Below the pieces are notes generated by a model, which searched no databases, was not told where the DNA came from, and worked only from the letters and a program-made list of their open reading frames with translations. Below are positions 24,409-32,051 of a stretch of 61,326 nt of DNA, piece by piece (positions within the stretch are counted from its first letter, which is position 1; each line of letters starts with the position of its first letter). Source of the stretch: a virus. The stretch lies in the IMG/VR virus record IMGVR_UViG_3300026038_000006, positions 1 to 61,326 of that record; one strand, given 5' to 3'. The translations under genes and the position numbers were made by a program.

Positions 24409-25037
24409 TTTGGCATCCTTTTCTTCTTGGCTGCCCAGCCAGCAGTTGCCAACACAGAATCAGCAAGCATCCTGGACGCCCCACCCGTAGTTAGGGCGCC
24501 TTTGGAAACCCAATTCCTCAACTCATCAATTGTCATCGTTAACGGCGCTTCAATTGTCATCGTTAACGGCGCTTCACCATTCACTTCCGGCGGTTGCGTC
24601 TCGTGCATGAAATCACCATTGGAATCGAAAAAACCAATCGTACAAGGGATATCTCGTTCATAGCATTCTGCTTTGTATACACCAAATGGGTGCATCTTAG
24701 TCACCTTCCCTATTATCATGGACAATACGCGTAGGCTTCGACCAGAAAGATGTTTCGGGATGTGGTTCACGATATCACACTGTTGCAACTCGCGCTGTCT
24801 CCCAATGCTTTTCCCGTCCTCCAATACATCAAACTCAACGACGCCATCCTTGAGCGTTGTGTATTCTCCTGAAGGTATTTCTGTGAATGGATCTCTGAAC
24901 AAAACGAATTCTAGGTTGTCCTTTGTTGCGTAGTAATCAGGTGCGGTCGTTGCTATCTTTCTACACGCATCGACTACAAGCCTTTCGTTCTTGGATAACG
25001 TCGCCATATTCAATCCATCGTCATGTTGTTCTATCAT
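24405..25037 (-). CDS. Hypothetical protein, tandem paralogue copy B
   Basis: 210 aa from the ATG at 25037. About half its residues match the gene just upstream (for example DGLNMATLSKN against DGLNLATLSKN, RDPFTEIPS in both, IPCTIGFFD against ISCTIGYFD, TMTIDELRNWV against TMTIDEFRDWV). It also has an internal tandem repeat, EAPLTMTI twice, encoded by two 24-base copies near 24526-24580. The C-terminal 35 residues, ending AAKKKRMPK, are unique to this copy. Function unknown. Confidence 0.65.
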   Translation of the reverse strand: MIEQHDDGLNMATLSKNERLVVDACRKIATTAPDYYATKDNLEFVLFRDPFTEIPSGEYTTLKDGVVEFDVLEDGKSIGRQRELQQCDIVNHIPKHLSGRSLRVLSMIIGKVTKMHPFGVYKAECYERDIPCTIGFFDSNGDFMHETQPPEVNGEAPLTMTIEAPLTMTIDELRNWVSKGALTTGGASRMLADSVLATAGWAAKKKRMPK

Positions 25038-25626
25038 TTTTCGCCAATGAACCGTTGAAAACCCAATCCCTGAATTCATCGATCGTCATTGTTATTGGCG
25101 CTTCTTCGATTGGGTGGGATGGTAACACCTCGTCTATAAAATCACCATCGCGATCAAAATAACCAATTGTACAACTAATAATGCCTTCGAAGCATTCAGC
25201 CTTGTACGCATCTAAAGAATGAATCTTCGTCACCTTCCCTATCAACCCTAGGCCACGCAACGGCTGACCAGATAGGTGTAGGTGCGCGTGATTTACGATG
25301 TCAGCCGATGTCGGTCCAGCCGAATCCCTTCCAACGCTCTTTCCACCTTCTAAAATATCAAAATCAATAGTGTCGTCTTTGAGTTTGTCGTATTCTTCTG
25401 AAGGAATTTCCGTGAATGGGTCTCTATAAACAATGAATTTCTTCTCCCTTGACGCCCAGGCCGCATAGTAATCCGGCGCCGATACGGCTATTTTTCGACA
25501 CGCCTTAACTACAAGTCTTCCATTCTTCGACAACGTAGCCAAATTCAAACCATCACCGCGTTGTTCTATTGGATCATCGATGATGACAGATGTAGCGCTA
25601 CGGCCTTTGATCTTCCCCTTGATCAT
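25021..25626 (-). CDS. Hypothetical protein, tandem paralogue copy A
   Basis: 201 aa; ATG at 25626 in an ATGA overlap. Paralogue of the next gene, with ATLSKN, RDPFTEIPS, HLSGQPLRGLGLIGKVTK and CTIGYFDRDGDF conserved. The N-terminal 20 residues (KGKIKGRSATSVIIDDP) are specific to this copy. The CTI segment also recurs in the upstream gene at 25623-26306. Unknown function. Confidence 0.65.
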   Translation of the reverse strand: MIKGKIKGRSATSVIIDDPIEQRGDGLNLATLSKNGRLVVKACRKIAVSAPDYYAAWASREKKFIVYRDPFTEIPSEEYDKLKDDTIDFDILEGGKSVGRDSAGPTSADIVNHAHLHLSGQPLRGLGLIGKVTKIHSLDAYKAECFEGIISCTIGYFDRDGDFIDEVLPSHPIEEAPITMTIDEFRDWVFNGSLAKNDRTT

Positions 25627-26306
25627 TCGTCTTTTCCGTCATCCAATGCCTTCCAAATCCGAGCAGACTTCGCGTCTATCGCCTCGCTACTATCGCGAAT
25701 TGCCTTCACCCCAGCCTTCTGTATGGCTGTTGTGAATGTGGCATCAATCTCAGCCTTGGCTTGCTGCGTCGTTTTCTCAACCGCTTCCTGGAAGGCTTCG
25801 ATGTGGTATGGTATGTTGAGCTTCATTTCCCTTTGGATGGTTCTAAGCAACTCTGAGATCTTAGCCCTATCGGTTTTTGTAATCGTTGGTTTCGTGTCCA
25901 ACATCTCTTGAAGCTCTTTCACATTCGCTTCAACATCAGCGTGTATTTCGTGCACCTTCTCTTCGAACCCATCATAACAACGTTCGTGCTCTGTCTCGTT
26001 GTCTGGCGCCTCGGGAATCTCGCCGTTCATGTACTTGATTGTACAAGGGGTTCCGTCACCCACGTTCATCGTGGTGATTAGTTGCGCAAATTGGGCGGCG
26101 CTGAAATACACACGCGCCAACTCTTTTCTAGGGTGTATCCAATCCCGGCCTTCGTCGTGGTATTGCTCAGCCTCTTTGATCGTGAGTATCACAAAGCTGT
26201 TGTGTGTTTTCAAATTACTGCCAAATAGCTTCCCAGGGTGCCCTTGTGCTCGGCTGAATACTGCTGCCCCGTAGGCTGGATGTGTGTCTTTGTTTCTAGA
26301 TTTCAT
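25623..26306 (-). CDS. Conserved phage hypothetical protein with coiled-coil C-terminus
   Basis: 227 aa; ATG at 26306 behind a diverged box (AGGAATCGGCC). The N-terminal half (AQFAQLITTMNVGDGTPCTI followed by KYMNGE) matches a phage family of unknown function that I recall with QFAELITS-NVG-GVPCTI. The C-terminal half is a long helix (residues 110-225). The PCTI segment resembles CTIG in the two downstream paralogues, so all three may be related. Confidence 0.7.
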   Translation of the reverse strand: MKSRNKDTHPAYGAAVFSRAQGHPGKLFGSNLKTHNSFVILTIKEAEQYHDEGRDWIHPRKELARVYFSAAQFAQLITTMNVGDGTPCTIKYMNGEIPEAPDNETEHERCYDGFEEKVHEIHADVEANVKELQEMLDTKPTITKTDRAKISELLRTIQREMKLNIPYHIEAFQEAVEKTTQQAKAEIDATFTTAIQKAGVKAIRDSSEAIDAKSARIWKALDDGKDE

Positions 26307-26318
26307 GGCCGATTCCTC

Positions 26319-26963
26319 TCAAAAGACGCCCATCAGCGTCTTCTCCAATTTCCACCAATCTGTTTCGCTGTGGCGGCAATCCTGCTCTCGAAAGCAGGCA
26401 CGTTCGAATGCTTGCTGTATTTTTGGTAGCCTGATCGTTTCGTTCACCTCGTGAAGAAGCTCATGATACAACGGGGATTCCAACACCGTCCCTGACCAAC
26501 GAATTTCCAAACGATACCCGTGCTGAATCCCATATTGATCCCAAACATCGTGACAGCCAGTGTCCACATGGACTGCTTTTTTCGTCCACTCGATTCCAGT
26601 GTGGCGCAACATCATCCAAAGCTCGCCCTCGGTCACGAATTGCGATGCCTCGCGAGTAAGTACTGAGATGAAACGTTCTTCGGCCATCTCCATCGCACCT
26701 TTCGTCACCGGCAGCCCGTTTGTCCAAACAGCAACCCCTCGACGTGTGAAAAAAGTTGGGCGCAAAAACCACAGCCTCCATTGCTTCGATGCTGCCACGA
26801 CATACATCGAAATCTGTGCCACTATTCCCAATGAAACTAAGATTGGGTGCAACCAAATTTGAAGCATCAACGAAAACGAAATCCCAAGGAGCAAAAGCAA
26901 TCCGCCCTTCAACAACCTCTTCACTTCGTGAATTTTCACACCCCGGAACTCGTTCGACCGCAT
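26319..26963 (-). CDS. Membrane protein with HExxH metallopeptidase-like motif
   Basis: 214 aa from the ATG at 26963 (a TTG six codons earlier is possible). Two hydrophobic helices near residues 17-55 (LLLLLGISFSLMLQIWL; ILVSLGIVAQISMYVVA) anchor it. The C-terminal soluble part has YHELLHEVNE, an HExxH zinc motif with a following Glu, and later DCRHSETDWW. Arrangement resembles membrane-tethered zinc peptidases; activity is unproven. Confidence 0.6.
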   Translation of the reverse strand: MRSNEFRGVKIHEVKRLLKGGLLLLLGISFSLMLQIWLHPILVSLGIVAQISMYVVAASKQWRLWFLRPTFFTRRGVAVWTNGLPVTKGAMEMAEERFISVLTREASQFVTEGELWMMLRHTGIEWTKKAVHVDTGCHDVWDQYGIQHGYRLEIRWSGTVLESPLYHELLHEVNETIRLPKIQQAFERACFREQDCRHSETDWWKLEKTLMGVF

Positions 26964-27011
26964 TGTTACTACTTGTTCCAATCTTGATGCTTGGATCCAT
27001 CTTCCAACCGC

Positions 27012-27215
27012 CTACCGCTTCAAGGTTCGAGGCAATTGGCCAAATTTCTCCTCCACAACATGTTCAGTCAAATCTTCCATCTTTGGTACATCGGCCCCTA
27101 AAGCCTTCGCCATCCTGTCGTAAGCACTTTTCAAAGCAGCCTTTTCGCTCTTCCCGTGCCCTTCGTATGTCGTCCCATTGTGTTCAATGTGCGCTGTGTG
27201 GTATTTACCCTTCAT
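27012..27215 (-). CDS. Small dsRNA-binding-domain-like protein
   Basis: 67 aa; ATG at 27215 with AAAGGGG upstream. HIEHNGTTYEGHGKSEKAAL followed by KSAYDRMAKAL resembles the C-terminal half of the dsRBD fold (V...G....G.GKSKK.AK..AA..AL). The first helix of a full dsRBD is missing. RNA binding is a reasonable but untested guess. Confidence 0.55.
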   Translation of the reverse strand: MKGKYHTAHIEHNGTTYEGHGKSEKAALKSAYDRMAKALGADVPKMEDLTEHVVEEKFGQLPRTLKR

Positions 27216-27265
27216 GATTGATGCCCCTTTCTATTTTGATCATATCCTATTGCTGTTGGCGTTGG

Positions 27266-27613
27266 CTATTTGCCTGCGATGATTTCGCAAGGCGTCTTGT
27301 ATCCATGTTCGTGGGCGTAATCACAATTCCAAGAATACACAGCTTGTGCGCGTTCCAACGCCGCCTCGTAGGTGTCCTTCCAATTTGTTCTTGGCGCCCA
27401 TTTTGGTGCTGCACAATCCAATGAGCACGTAGCGGTGATCACGCGATACTTAGCAGTTCCCTTGCTTTCATCTACAACCATCTCTTCGACTGCCACACGG
27501 CGTTCAACATCTTTTCCGCCTTGAATCTTCTCTTCCCACACAATCTTGTATGATTGTTTGGTTTCTGGGTCTTGGTGGACGGTGTCAAGAATGAATTGGT
27601 GCTCTGTTAACAT
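27266..27613 (-). CDS. Hypothetical protein behind the shared start box
   Basis: 115 aa; ATG at 27613 after AAAAGGAGAACCGGCC. Beta-rich with ATCSLDCAAPKW; C-terminal helix. Its 31-base leader (27614-27644) is almost identical to the leader of the receiver gene at 29530. No family recognised. Confidence 0.65.
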   Translation of the reverse strand: MLTEHQFILDTVHQDPETKQSYKIVWEEKIQGGKDVERRVAVEEMVVDESKGTAKYRVITATCSLDCAAPKWAPRTNWKDTYEAALERAQAVYSWNCDYAHEHGYKTPCEIIAGK

Positions 27614-27673
27614 GGCCGGTTCTCCTTTTCTTCCAATACGGCTCTTTCTCTCGAATCGTTTAGCCCTTCACAT

Positions 27674-28240
27674 TCACCATTTGAGATTCAGGCTGAACAA
27701 TCCATCGATCTCTTTCAACGCAATCAGAACCTCATTGAGATGATTTTTCAAATCAACGATGTTCTGGATGGATTCAGATGCTTGGGAGTGTGCACTAGAA
27801 AGTTCACACAGCAAGGCAATAGCGTTTTCTGTGTCCGCATCTAAATCGCATCGATCTTTGCTCTTCAATGGCTCGATGGCCATTTTTATTCCAGCCACTT
27901 CAGTCGGAGTGGTGGACGATACAATCCGCCGTCGCTGCTCCTCTTCTTTGCGCTTTTGAGAGGCAGCAATTGATTCCAAAAGCTTTTGCATCCTGGTTTG
28001 TTGGGCCATTGCTTTGGAATGAGTTTCGCGGTTATCCTCGCAAACAGATGATGCGTCTGTGGAGTGCTTGAACTCTTGTCTGGTGGACGGTCGAACATTT
28101 TCAACGCCCGCTTGTGCACGCGCGGCGTCAAACAACCCTGTCACGTTTTTTGAATCAAACGTAAACTTCCCTGCACTCGGGCTGGGAGCGTTTCTCACAG
28201 TTGTTGCTGCGCTTCGGAAGTGATCGTTTGCTTTAAACAT
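27674..28240 (-). CDS. Hypothetical protein
   Basis: 188 aa; ATG at 28240 behind AGGAGAACCGGCC plus one extra C. N-terminal half polar and probably disordered (ATTVRNAPSPSAGKFTFDS); C-terminal half helical with a coiled-coil-like KRKEEEQRRRIV. No family recognised. Confidence 0.6.
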   Translation of the reverse strand: MFKANDHFRSAATTVRNAPSPSAGKFTFDSKNVTGLFDAARAQAGVENVRPSTRQEFKHSTDASSVCEDNRETHSKAMAQQTRMQKLLESIAASQKRKEEEQRRRIVSSTTPTEVAGIKMAIEPLKSKDRCDLDADTENAIALLCELSSAHSQASESIQNIVDLKNHLNEVLIALKEIDGLFSLNLKW

Positions 28241-28281
28241 GGGCCGGTTCTCCTGCTTTCGTGTACTTTGTGAATTCACCC

Positions 28282-28788
28282 TTATTCGCTGAAGTCGCAG
28301 ATTTGTTCCGTAACATCAGCGGCATTCAACTCATCGATCGAAGCCGGTGCTGTCGATGGAATTGAATCGGAATAATAATATGCAAAATATGGGTATTTGT
28401 GTTCGCTGCTCTCGCTGTTTTTCCCGAGCGTGCGGAGTATTTGGTGTTCCAATTCGTGCGCAAAATTGGTGAAGGCGCCACACGGATCTTGTTGCACGCC
28501 TATAACCAACATCGGAGTGGGTTGTGTTGGAATACGACAACCTACGGTGTTCGCGGCTTGGCGACAAAGCATGAATGTTTCGTCCATCGGCAAAACGCGA
28601 ATGTCGAGAGATTCGGCTTCAACCTTTTCACGCACGCCGGGGAATTCCTCCTCAGCACGCGACAGGACGATGTCCGCTGTTGCCAGAAACTGGTCGACCG
28701 TGTACGGGCCGGGGTCGATGGTCCAACCCTCTGGAGCAGAACAACCGGATGCCACTAGCATCAAAATTGTGATCAAGCGTGTCAACAT
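28282..28788 (-). CDS. Lipoprotein with HExxH motif
   Basis: 168 aa; ATG at 28788 with AAAAGGAGC upstream, overlapping the receiver gene by seven bases. Residues 1-16 are a lipoprotein signal (RLITILMLVASGC, lipobox ASGC). The mature part holds FAHELEHQIL, an HExxH zinc motif (residues 110-114), and the Cys residues of an oxidised envelope protein. It may be a zinc peptidase or an exclusion-type lipoprotein made early in infection. Confidence 0.75.
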   Translation of the reverse strand: MLTRLITILMLVASGCSAPEGWTIDPGPYTVDQFLATADIVLSRAEEEFPGVREKVEAESLDIRVLPMDETFMLCRQAANTVGCRIPTQPTPMLVIGVQQDPCGAFTNFAHELEHQILRTLGKNSESSEHKYPYFAYYYSDSIPSTAPASIDELNAADVTEQICDFSE

Positions 28789-29174
28789 TCTGTGCTCCTT
28801 TTGCGAAGCTCGTAGGCTTCACGCAGCGCTTTAATCATAGCGCGCCTTGATGTCGGTTTCTCCACCACTCCAGCCGCTCGCCTAATCTGATCCATCTCGG
28901 ACGGCTGGAGGGCCTCGAATCCGCCTGTGTGGATGACGACGGGGCGTTCAGTAGCACCAGCAACTTCGGCCCCAACGCCATCCGGTAAATTCCAATCACA
29001 TAACACGATATCGATGTGCGCTCGGGCGAGTAATCCCAAAGCATCTTTCACAGTCGCCGCTGTCAGCACAAGGCCGAATTCTTGGGACAACAACGCCTTT
29101 TGCGTTCGCAAGATCTCCTCGTGATCATCAACCACAAGGAGAACAAGCGACTGGCCCCAAGTCTTCCTTGTCAT
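28782..29174 (-). CDS. Orphan CheY-like response-regulator receiver (2)
   Basis: 130 aa from the ATG at 29174 (ATGA overlap). LLVVDDHEEIL gives the acidic pair, IVLCDWNLPDG the phospho-acceptor Asp, VVIHTGG the Thr and VVEKPT the Lys of a receiver fold. No output domain or kinase is present. Coupled to the first receiver upstream and to the lipoprotein downstream. Confidence 0.9.
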   Translation of the reverse strand: MTRKTWGQSLVLLVVDDHEEILRTQKALLSQEFGLVLTAATVKDALGLLARAHIDIVLCDWNLPDGVGAEVAGATERPVVIHTGGFEALQPSEMDQIRRAAGVVEKPTSRRAMIKALREAYELRKRSTEC

Positions 29175-29530
29175 CCCACATCCCGAGGAAGCAACAAGGA
29201 CGCAAACACCGCACCCATCAATTCGTCTGCGTTGCACGGTTTATCGACAATTGCCGACACCTTCAATTTATCTTCCAATGTGAGGTCTTCGGAGCTTCCC
29301 GTGACCAAAACAACGGGCACTGATGCCACATCAATGATTGCTCGGCCACCGCCGTTTGGCATCCGCCAATCCGAAGTGCAGATGTCGATGTCACCGCCTC
29401 GTAACAACGCCACTGCCTCGTTCACATCGCTGGATGTGATTACTGTGAACTGTTTCCTGAACATCCGAGCGTAAGTGCGCGCGAGTGTTGGATCATCGTC
29501 AACAATCAATATGGTTGGTTTTTCTTTCAT
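29171..29530 (-). CDS. Orphan CheY-like response-regulator receiver (1)
   Basis: 119 aa; ATG at 29530 behind AAAGGAGAACCGGCT. ILIVDDDPTLA, ICTSDWRMPNG (acceptor Asp), VVLVTGSS (Thr) and AIVDKPC (Lys) are all intact, so phosphorylation is possible. No output domain. It heads the receiver-receiver-lipoprotein unit and probably interferes with, or listens to, host two-component signalling. Confidence 0.92.
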   Translation of the reverse strand: MKEKPTILIVDDDPTLARTYARMFRKQFTVITSSDVNEAVALLRGGDIDICTSDWRMPNGGGRAIIDVASVPVVLVTGSSEDLTLEDKLKVSAIVDKPCNADELMGAVFASLLLPRDVG

Positions 29531-29605
29531 AGCCGGTTCTCCTTTTCTTCCAATACGGCTCGTTTACACGCGCCGTTTAGTTTCCAATTTTGGCCTGTGG
29601 TGTAA

Positions 29606-29637
29606 GTGGCGAGGCGCCAATCAAGACGCCTCGCCAC
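29606..29637 (-). terminator. Strong GC-rich stem-loop between operons
   Basis: GTGGCGAGGCG pairs with CGCCTCGCCAC, 11 perfect base pairs with a 10-base loop. It follows the stop at 29644 and precedes the receiver operon. A U tract after the stem is lacking in the transcribed direction (TTACACC), so it may be a factor-dependent terminator or an RNA-stability element. Confidence 0.5.
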
Positions 29638-29643
29638 CTCCTT

Positions 29644-30600
29644 TCAACCGGCCAAGGCATCCAGGATCATTTCAGCTTCACGTTCCGCCCTCGGGTCTAG
29701 ATTCCATTTCTTCAACCCACGAAAGCGCTTTACATCAATACCAATTGGTTCGATGAATCGAATTAGACCGCCGTTGATTTCAACTCCATCAGCGTTGATC
29801 TTCCCCTCTTTCACCAACTCAACAACGATTTCTTTTGCATCTCGTTCGTTCGTTTTCGTCGAGGCCACGACGTACACGCCCCCGGATTTTCTGATGCCGC
29901 AGCGTCGCCGCTCTTCGTGACGCACCTCTTCCATCGTCACTGTCTTGATCTTTCGTTCCTCGATGGCTTGTTGAAGTTCTGGATCAGCCCCTTCGGGCAG
30001 GATGTACTCGATTGTGTCGGGAAGAAACAACCCAAAAACCTTCCCCTCTGGGAGTCGACCAGTGCCACCGCAATGGGAACACATATCTTTCGACACAACA
30101 TCCTTCGGCGTCCATTGCTTCGGCTGATGGAGCCAGTAGTTGTACCTGCGGTAATCCCACCGTTCTGTGACAATCCCGTCATACATCAAAGTCACGCTGC
30201 CGCCCGTCCCATCTTCAATCTTTCCTGTTCCGCCACAAGTCGAACAATTTTCGCAATCTTTGTACAATTGCGTCTTGCGTTGAAACAAGCGAGAAGCCAT
30301 CTGTGGATTTTCAACGACAACGTTCTCGCCTTGCTCTTCGAGGCGATCCCCCTCTACCCAACGCTTTCGGCAATCTGGACATTGTATTGTTCCAGCGCAG
30401 CTCGGACACGGCTTGCTCTCGCCTTCGTCGTGCGCGACAAAAATCACCACACCAGGTTCCATCAGCGCAGCACCCATCTCCATGTTTGGGAGTCGCTTGG
30501 ATATGCCTTGTTTGATCGCTTCGTCTGTCCACTCTGCGATATCGGCGTAATGTTCTTTTCCAATCCACATCAGATAGGTGTTTTTGATTTCTGTTGTCAT
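29644..30600 (-). CDS. DnaJ-type zinc-finger protein of unknown function
   Basis: 318 aa; ATG at 30600 behind GGAACCGGCC. Cys motifs CPSCAGTIQCPDC (about 65-77), CENCSTCGGTGK (about 117-128) and CSHCGGTGR (about 174-182) resemble the CxxCxGxG modules of DnaJ zinc fingers. No J-domain. The C-terminal half (INADGVEINGGLIRFIEPIG) is of unknown type. Perhaps a chaperone-like or protein-binding phage factor. Confidence 0.7.
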   Translation of the reverse strand: MTTEIKNTYLMWIGKEHYADIAEWTDEAIKQGISKRLPNMEMGAALMEPGVVIFVAHDEGESKPCPSCAGTIQCPDCRKRWVEGDRLEEQGENVVVENPQMASRLFQRKTQLYKDCENCSTCGGTGKIEDGTGGSVTLMYDGIVTERWDYRRYNYWLHQPKQWTPKDVVSKDMCSHCGGTGRLPEGKVFGLFLPDTIEYILPEGADPELQQAIEERKIKTVTMEEVRHEERRRCGIRKSGGVYVVASTKTNERDAKEIVVELVKEGKINADGVEINGGLIRFIEPIGIDVKRFRGLKKWNLDPRAEREAEMILDALAG

Positions 30601-30609
30601 GGCCGGTTC

Positions 30610-30771
30610 CTAGTTGTTTTCGTTCTTGGTGATGTCGGTCACCCAAACTGTGACAATCTCTTCGTTGATGTCATACACCTTCAGATACCAACCGCTGTCG
30701 TTCAACGTCGCGAGACGCAAACCCTGTTCTTGAAGTTGGTGTTCGATGTATTCTTTCGTTAGCTGTGACAT
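30610..30771 (-). CDS. Small hypothetical protein
   Basis: 53 aa; ATG at 30771 after AGGAGAACCGGCC. EHQLQEQGLRLATLNDSGWY and IVTVWVTDITKNENN; helix then strands. No family recognised. Confidence 0.6.
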   Translation of the reverse strand: MSQLTKEYIEHQLQEQGLRLATLNDSGWYLKVYDINEEIVTVWVTDITKNENN

Positions 30772-30782
30772 GGCCGGTTCTC

Positions 30783-30953
30783 CTACTTCCAGATTGTGGC
30801 TAGGAAGGTTGTTCTTTTCCCTGTGGCAGCTACTTTCAAACACCGAAACCAAGCACCCCAACCAAACCCAGAAACGATGTCGCGCATGTTGGTTACTACG
30901 TGCCTGGATGTGATCACGCCGTTCAACCCGAAATTTGCTTGCGTTGATGTCAT
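30783..30953 (-). CDS. Small hypothetical protein behind promoter site 4
   Basis: 56 aa; ATG at 30953 with the shared box. STQANFGLNGVITSRHVVTN and a basic C-terminus. First gene of the operon. No family recognised. Confidence 0.6.
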   Translation of the reverse strand: MTSTQANFGLNGVITSRHVVTNMRDIVSGFGWGAWFRCLKVAATGKRTTFLATIWK

Positions 30954-30981
30954 GGCCGGTTCTCCTTCAACGTATAAATAG

Positions 30982-31010
30982 ATTGTAACTCCAATTGAAT
31001 TGGAAGTCAA
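30982..31010 (-). promoter_or_regulatory. Conserved promoter with palindromic spacer, site 4
   Basis: Minus strand: TTGACT, spacer TCCAATTCAATTGGAGT (17 bases, 15-base perfect palindrome), TACAAT, and the start box at 30954. The region from -35 to the start codon is nearly identical to site 2. Confidence 0.85.
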
Positions 31011-31027
31011 ACAAAATCGACGTGCAG

Positions 31028-31094
31028 AGGTACTTTTTTTTGGATTGGAAGTACCTTTTTAGAAAAGGTACTTTTTAGAAAAGGTACTTTTTTA
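31028..31094 (-). repeat. Stem-loop and direct repeats upstream of promoter site 4
   Basis: AGGTACTT (31028) pairs with AAGTACCT (31049-31056) across an A-rich loop, as at sites 3 and 6. Two more copies of AAAAGGTACTTTTT follow within 31060-31094, so GTAC-centred units are repeated. The last overlaps the stop of the 30-codon membrane peptide. Possible terminator or operator array. Confidence 0.5.
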
Positions 31095-31184
31095 GATTGG
31101 GTGGCGATTCACCAAGACAGCAATTCCGAATGAAATTGCCAGCATTGCCAGATACAACAAGGCGCCAAGGGCGCGCGTTTTCAT
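31092..31184 (-). CDS. 30-residue single-pass membrane peptide
   Basis: 30 aa. The ATG at 31184 overlaps the stop of the acidic-protein gene (ATGA). The peptide is almost all one membrane helix (LGALLYLAMLAISFGIAVLV) between MKTRA and NRHPI. Translational coupling and the clean helix argue that it is real. Role unknown. Confidence 0.55.
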   Translation of the reverse strand: MKTRALGALLYLAMLAISFGIAVLVNRHPI

Positions 31185-31888
31185 TTTTTCTTCAAGCCGT
31201 ATTCATCTTCGAGGTCGAATTCATCGATCATTTCGTTGACTTGTTTGATGGACGTTTCACCATGAAGGACAGATAGCGCGAGTTGGATGGCGTCCTTGGC
31301 TTTATTCCCGCCTTTTCGAATGGCTTTGACGATGCGTTTTCGACAATTGGCCAACGCTATTTGCGCGGCATCATCGTCAACCTCATCTTCTTCATCGCCA
31401 TCTTCGTCTTGCACGACTTCTTCGCCCTCGTCGTCTTCGTCGTTGTCGTCGATGGCGTCTATTTCATCATCGTCTTCGTCGCCCTCGTCGTCTTCGTCGT
31501 CTTCGTCGATGGCGTCTATTTCATCATCCGCGCCAAAGCCCTCCAGCTCTTCATCCAGGCCCTTCTCTTTGGGTTTGCTTTTCTTTGTAACTTCCTCGCC
31601 TTTGTCTTCTTTTTTGGCCTTTTTTGGGGTCGATTCTGACTGATCTTCACCAAATAGCGAGCACGCCTTGTTTCGACAATATGCCCAAGGGTCTTCTTTT
31701 TTGGGTGTTTTGTTGGCGTATTCTGAATTCACACCCATCCATTTGAACATGGCACGCCCACACTCTGGGCATTTCGGATGGGCAGGGTGATCAACGTGGC
31801 CTTCGACGCGCGCGTTATGCTCAACGGCCTTGGCCTTGGTGGCTTTCTTCGGTTCTTCTTTCGTCTTCAATTTGGTCTTCTTTGCCAT
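31181..31888 (-). CDS. Zinc-ribbon protein with long acidic repeats
   Basis: 235 aa from the ATG at 31888 (AAGGAGAACCGAC). Lys-rich start, a zinc ribbon (HPKCPECGRAMF with CRNKACSLFG), then about 70 residues of Asp/Glu with repeated DDEIDAIDD units, then a helical domain (IALANCRKRIVKAIRKGGNK and on). The layout resembles acidic-tailed nucleic-acid or histone-mimic proteins; no family recognised. The upstream frame to 31987 is leader. Confidence 0.65.
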   Translation of the reverse strand: MAKKTKLKTKEEPKKATKAKAVEHNARVEGHVDHPAHPKCPECGRAMFKWMGVNSEYANKTPKKEDPWAYCRNKACSLFGEDQSESTPKKAKKEDKGEEVTKKSKPKEKGLDEELEGFGADDEIDAIDEDDEDDEGDEDDDEIDAIDDNDEDDEGEEVVQDEDGDEEDEVDDDAAQIALANCRKRIVKAIRKGGNKAKDAIQLALSVLHGETSIKQVNEMIDEFDLEDEYGLKKK

Positions 31889-31976
31889 TGTCGGTTCTCC
31901 TTGGATCTTTAATTGGCTCTTCTGTATTTTGGTGGATTGGTTTTTCGGCTGATTGGATTTTGGCCGGTTCTCCTTT
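31889..31976 (-). promoter_or_regulatory. Leader with two copies of the translation-start box
   Basis: AAAGGAGAACCGGCC at 31962-31976 is followed by AAAATC instead of a start codon, while a second copy AAGGAGAACCGAC at about 31890-31902 precedes the true ATG. The first looks like a box that lost its start codon after a duplication, or a decoy ribosome site. Confidence 0.5.
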
Positions 31977-31982
31977 GCGTTG

Positions 31983-32011
31983 ATCATAAACTATTTGCCG
32001 TTGGAAGTCGA
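31983..32011 (-). promoter_or_regulatory. Conserved promoter, site 5
   Basis: Minus strand: TCGACT, 17 bases (TCCAACGGCAAATAGTT), TATGAT, preceded by CGATTTTGG. The right half of the spacer palindrome is absent, as in site 1. It drives the acidic zinc-ribbon protein and the membrane peptide. Confidence 0.7.
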
Positions 32012-32051
32012 CCAAAATCGTATGGCACTAGCCATTCAATTGTAACAGATG

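Noticed and set aside
31283-31643. Two plus-strand frames rich in Phe/Val or Ser
   Set aside because: They are shadows of the Asp/Glu repeats of the minus-strand acidic protein.
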